This document shows, one piece after another, positions 4,325-7,146 of a stretch of DNA of 7,146 nt. Location: contig JAKJGA010000083.1 in the NCBI GenBank assembly GCA_022704645.1, positions 1 to 7,146 of the forward strand. The letters run 5' to 3'. The stretch is from Spirochaetota bacterium. Its GTDB lineage: Bacteria; Spirochaetota; UBA4802; JAFGJZ01. The position numbers were made by a program, and so were the translations under genes. The notes beneath the pieces were generated by a model. It saw only the letters and a list, made by a program, of their open reading frames with translations. It ran no database searches and was not told the origin of the DNA. How positions within the stretch are numbered: the first letter of the stretch is position 1; each line of letters begins with the position of its first letter.

Positions 4325-6355
4325 ATGCCTGTAACAATGGGCGGTATAGCATCCGGAATTCAGACCGATGATATAATTGACAAATTACTCAACGTCGAAT
4401 CGGCTCCTATAAAAAAGCTCCAGATCGAAAAACAGGAATATTTAGAAAAACAGGAAGCCCTCAAACAAATGGGTTCAATCCTGAAGGAACTTCATGCGTC
4501 CGCAAAGGATCTTTACGGATTTAGAGCTTCCTATGATGACAAGAAGGCGATTTCCTCCAATCCGTCAATACTTGAAGCTATTGCATTAAAACAGGCAGAC
4601 AAGGGAACCAAACATATTGTCGTAGAACGTCTTGCAGGTTTTCACAAAATAATTTCTGATAATATTGAAAAAAATGAAAAACTTCCGGCTGCTGATTTTA
4701 CGGTAGAAGTCAACGGCATTAAAGAAAATATCCGTTTCAGAGGCGGAACAATTGAAAACCTTCGCGACAGAATTGATGAATCGATGAATAAATATATGAC
4801 ATCAATGGTAATGAATACCACCGGTTCAAAATATGTTCTCTCCCTTGAATCAAAGACTTCTGGCGAAAAAGGCGAAATTCTAATATCAGGCGCCAAAGAC
4901 CTTTTCAAAAAAATAGGACTTGTATCAGGTCAGCGCGACGCAGACAGTGACAAAACCATTATTGCGTTTGATAACAAAAACTTCTATCAATACGGTGGAA
5001 AACTTGCAGATAAAGAAGACGGAACATTGAATATATCTTCTGACGGAAAATCCGCAGAAATGAAAGGCTTACTCTGGCGTGAATTTGCGCTTCCGGTCGA
5101 AAAGGAACTCAAAAAAGACACAGCACTAAATTTTAATTTCGAATACAAAGCTCCGGATAATCCCGAAAAAGAAGATGAAACTCTTCCTTACAAAATTGAA
5201 TTCGGTCCCACTGAGAAAATAGTAATTAAGGGAATAGAACTCAACAGTTATAACATTTCACGTGAACGTGAGATCGAAAAAAAACCGCAGAAGAAGGATT
5301 TTAAGGACGATGTATCAGGTGTCGGTATCGTCTGGGATGAAAACGGTGAAAGAAAAGAAAAGCTGTTTACAGTCCAGAAGGATTCAAAAGGACTTCAGGA
5401 AATCCCTATAGGTAGCGAGCTTGAAGGGAAAAAGATAAGTAAAATTATTTTTTATTGTAATGACGGATCCAGCATTTTTTCAAACACAGTTATAGTTACG
5501 CCTTTGAAAGGAAAAGATCTACTTGAGCCTAAGAATGTAATTTCTAAAGCTGAAAACTCAAAAATGAAAATTGACGGAGTCTCGGTTGAAAGAGACAGAA
5601 ATGAAGGAATCGTTGATTTGATAAAAGGCATCACCCTGAATTTAAAATCAGCACGTCCTGACGAAACTGTTATTTTAAATATAGATAATGACATTGACAA
5701 AAGCATCGAAAAGATAAAGAAGTTTGTTGATAATTACAACAGATACGTTGATATGAACAGCGCTTTGACTAAGACGGCTACAATTACAAAAGCCGGCGAA
5801 TACGACAAGATGAAAAGAGAAACTGGTATTTTCTCTTCTGACATGACTTTTGTTTCGCTTTTGAATCAGATGAAGACTGCCCTTTCCAATGCATATCTTT
5901 CTAAGGTTGAAAAGCCTATACGTGTTCTTCCCGAAACAGGAGTTCACACCGGAGAAATTAAATCATCCTGGGAATCCATAAAACAGGGAAAACTTCAGAT
6001 TAATGAACCGAAACTCAGAGAAGTGATAATTTCGAACCCGGAAGGTATTCGCAATTTCTTCGGTACAGACAACGACGGCGATAACAGAACTGACGGCGGT
6101 CTTGCTTTCGCTATAGAAAGAGTTCTTGATCCGTATGTTACTCCAGTTGAAAAACAGAACATCATTCAGACAAAAATCGCATACGAAAAAGAATCCGCCA
6201 AAGGCGCAGACGAAAGAATAGAAAGACTTCAAATGCACCTTAAAGCTTATGAAGAAAAGCTAAGAAAGAAATTCGCAACAATGGAAAAATCTGTTTCAGG
6301 CGCCAAATCACAGAGAGACTGGATGAATCAGCAATCCGGCTCTTCGGATAAATAA
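4325..6355 (+). CDS. fliD: Flagellar filament cap protein FliD, long spirochete-type
   Basis: FliD (HAP2) caps the filament tip and guides flagellin assembly; in spirochetes this takes place in the periplasm. The 676-residue protein begins MPVTMGGIASGIQTDDII, the usual FliD N-terminus (G-[IV]-x-SG-x-x-T/D), followed by a coiled-coil-prone segment (about 25-60). A C-terminal FliD domain starts near GITLNLK (435-441), with FVDNYNRY soon after, and ends in a second coiled coil with YEEKLRKKFATME (642-654). Between the terminal domains lies a large charged, strand-rich middle part. Its size and the layout of the C-terminal half agree with Treponema-type FliD as I remember it, and the protein is well above the roughly 470 residues of E. 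coli FliD. There is no signal peptide, as expected for export through the flagellar apparatus. The likely promoter is sigma-28 type, and an unrecognised gene follows after 34 bp. Confidence 0.93.
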   Translation: MPVTMGGIASGIQTDDIIDKLLNVESAPIKKLQIEKQEYLEKQEALKQMGSILKELHASAKDLYGFRASYDDKKAISSNPSILEAIALKQADKGTKHIVVERLAGFHKIISDNIEKNEKLPAADFTVEVNGIKENIRFRGGTIENLRDRIDESMNKYMTSMVMNTTGSKYVLSLESKTSGEKGEILISGAKDLFKKIGLVSGQRDADSDKTIIAFDNKNFYQYGGKLADKEDGTLNISSDGKSAEMKGLLWREFALPVEKELKKDTALNFNFEYKAPDNPEKEDETLPYKIEFGPTEKIVIKGIELNSYNISREREIEKKPQKKDFKDDVSGVGIVWDENGERKEKLFTVQKDSKGLQEIPIGSELEGKKISKIIFYCNDGSSIFSNTVIVTPLKGKDLLEPKNVISKAENSKMKIDGVSVERDRNEGIVDLIKGITLNLKSARPDETVILNIDNDIDKSIEKIKKFVDNYNRYVDMNSALTKTATITKAGEYDKMKRETGIFSSDMTFVSLLNQMKTALSNAYLSKVEKPIRVLPETGVHTGEIKSSWESIKQGKLQINEPKLREVIISNPEGIRNFFGTDNDGDNRTDGGLAFAIERVLDPYVTPVEKQNIIQTKIAYEKESAKGADERIERLQMHLKAYEEKLRKKFATMEKSVSGAKSQRDWMNQQSGSSDK

Positions 6356-6389
6356 TTACTAACAGGTTTATGCCTGAAGATTGGAGTTT

Positions 6390-7146
6390 ATGGAAATTTT
6401 AATTAATGGCAACAGTGTCGACTTTAAACTGGATAATGAAAAGAATTTCTCAGAACTCTGTGATTCTATTGAGAAATGGGCTTCATCAAGAGGTCTAATT
6501 ATGTGTTCTGCTTCCGCAGACGGAAAACCTTACGACGCTGATTGCGACTTAGATATTGAGTCTGTAAAAAAAGCTGATTTTACTATTCAATCGAAATCTG
6601 ATTTAATAGTAGATACTCTTAATGAAGCGTCTTTTTACTGCGACAAAATATTGTCATCACTTAATTCAAAAGTAAAATATTCTGCGGAACAAATGTCAAA
6701 TATAGCAGACGGTTCAGCGTGGCTTGCTGATGTATTAAGCCGCATATTGAATCTGCTCGAAATGGATCCGGCAACAGTCATTTATAATTCTAAATCCGCA
6801 ATGGATTATGTCGAAAAACTAAAATTTCTTTCTCTTTCACTTAAAGAAAATAATGCATCCGACACTATTAAACAGGAAATCAATGTTTTTACTGAAATTA
6901 AAAATCTAATGAGATACCTGATGTCAAGCGACAACATGCGCAAAGTGATTATAAAGAGCATCGATTCGCCTGAAACAATCATCGGATTTTTAACTGAACT
7001 CCGCAAAGAGGCAAAATCTAAAATTGATTCTCTTGAAGAAATTTCTTCTCAGTTTCAATCCGGAAAAGATTCAACGGCTTCAGTTCTTCTTCAGGAATTT
7101 GTGGATTTTCTTTTCAGATTCTCAAGGCTATCATGCCAGATTCCGC
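6390..7146 (+). CDS. Unrecognised gene after fliD, 3'-truncated (252 residues visible)
   Basis: The frame is open from ATG 6390 to the window edge without a stop. A GGAG at 6383-6386 lies 3 nt upstream, closer than ideal. The gene begins 34 bp after the fliD stop with no terminator between, so co-transcription with fliD is likely. Residues 1-50 suggest a small strand-strand-helix-strand unit (MEILINGNSVDFKL, then a helix around 19-34, then LIMCSASADGKPYD), reminiscent of a beta-grasp fold. From about residue 70 the protein is almost wholly helical and charged, with possible coiled-coil stretches near 150-185 and 205-235. No signal peptide or membrane segment is visible, so it is probably cytosolic. 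I do not recognise the family. Position suggests a flagellar accessory role, for example an export chaperone in the manner of FliS or FliT, but nothing in the sequence shows this. Confidence 0.8.
   Translation, partial: MEILINGNSVDFKLDNEKNFSELCDSIEKWASSRGLIMCSASADGKPYDADCDLDIESVKKADFTIQSKSDLIVDTLNEASFYCDKILSSLNSKVKYSAEQMSNIADGSAWLADVLSRILNLLEMDPATVIYNSKSAMDYVEKLKFLSLSLKENNASDTIKQEINVFTEIKNLMRYLMSSDNMRKVIIKSIDSPETIIGFLTELRKEAKSKIDSLEEISSQFQSGKDSTASVLLQEFVDFLFRFSRLSCQIP

Noticed and set aside
6363..6376. Small hairpin CAGG / CCTG between fliD and the next gene as a terminator
   Set aside because: It has only four base pairs and no T-tract follows, so it would not stop transcription.

Overview
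The window is moderately AT-rich bacterial chromosome, most likely from a spirochete (Spirochaetota). The FliD protein is long, with the large middle insertion typical of Treponema-type FliD. GroES and GroEL resemble the Leptospira proteins as I remember them. I see no mobile elements, tRNA, rRNA or CRISPR. The genus cannot be fixed from the sequence alone.

Layout: (1) 1-1329 is the 3' part of a 2-isopropylmalate synthase gene (leuA, long type-2-like form), ended by a strong terminator at 1354-1402. (2) 1424-3471 is a classic heat-shock chaperonin operon: a housekeeping-type promoter, a CIRCE operator for the HrcA repressor, groES (GTG start), groEL and a bidirectional terminator. The CIRCE arms are perfect, but the spacer is 8 bp instead of the usual 9. 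(3) 3575-4082 on the minus strand holds two small overlapping genes. The first encodes a winged-helix protein with a four-cysteine cluster in the wing (FeoC-like architecture). The second encodes a small helical protein resembling the Nif11 / Nif11-leader family. (4) 4083-4324 is a divergent control region with two inverted repeats and flagellar sigma-28-like -10 octamers on both strands. (5) 4325-6355 is fliD, the flagellar filament cap. (6) 6390-7146 is the start of an unrecognised gene in the same direction, 34 bp after fliD and cut by the window edge.

The leucine, chaperonin and flagellar parts look like ordinary housekeeping units placed side by side. The least explained part is the minus-strand pair. 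A probable metal- or Fe-S-binding DNA-binding protein is translationally coupled to a Nif11-like peptide, and the pair shares its upstream region with fliD. Candidates for new biology here are this pair, its control region, and the unrecognised gene after fliD.
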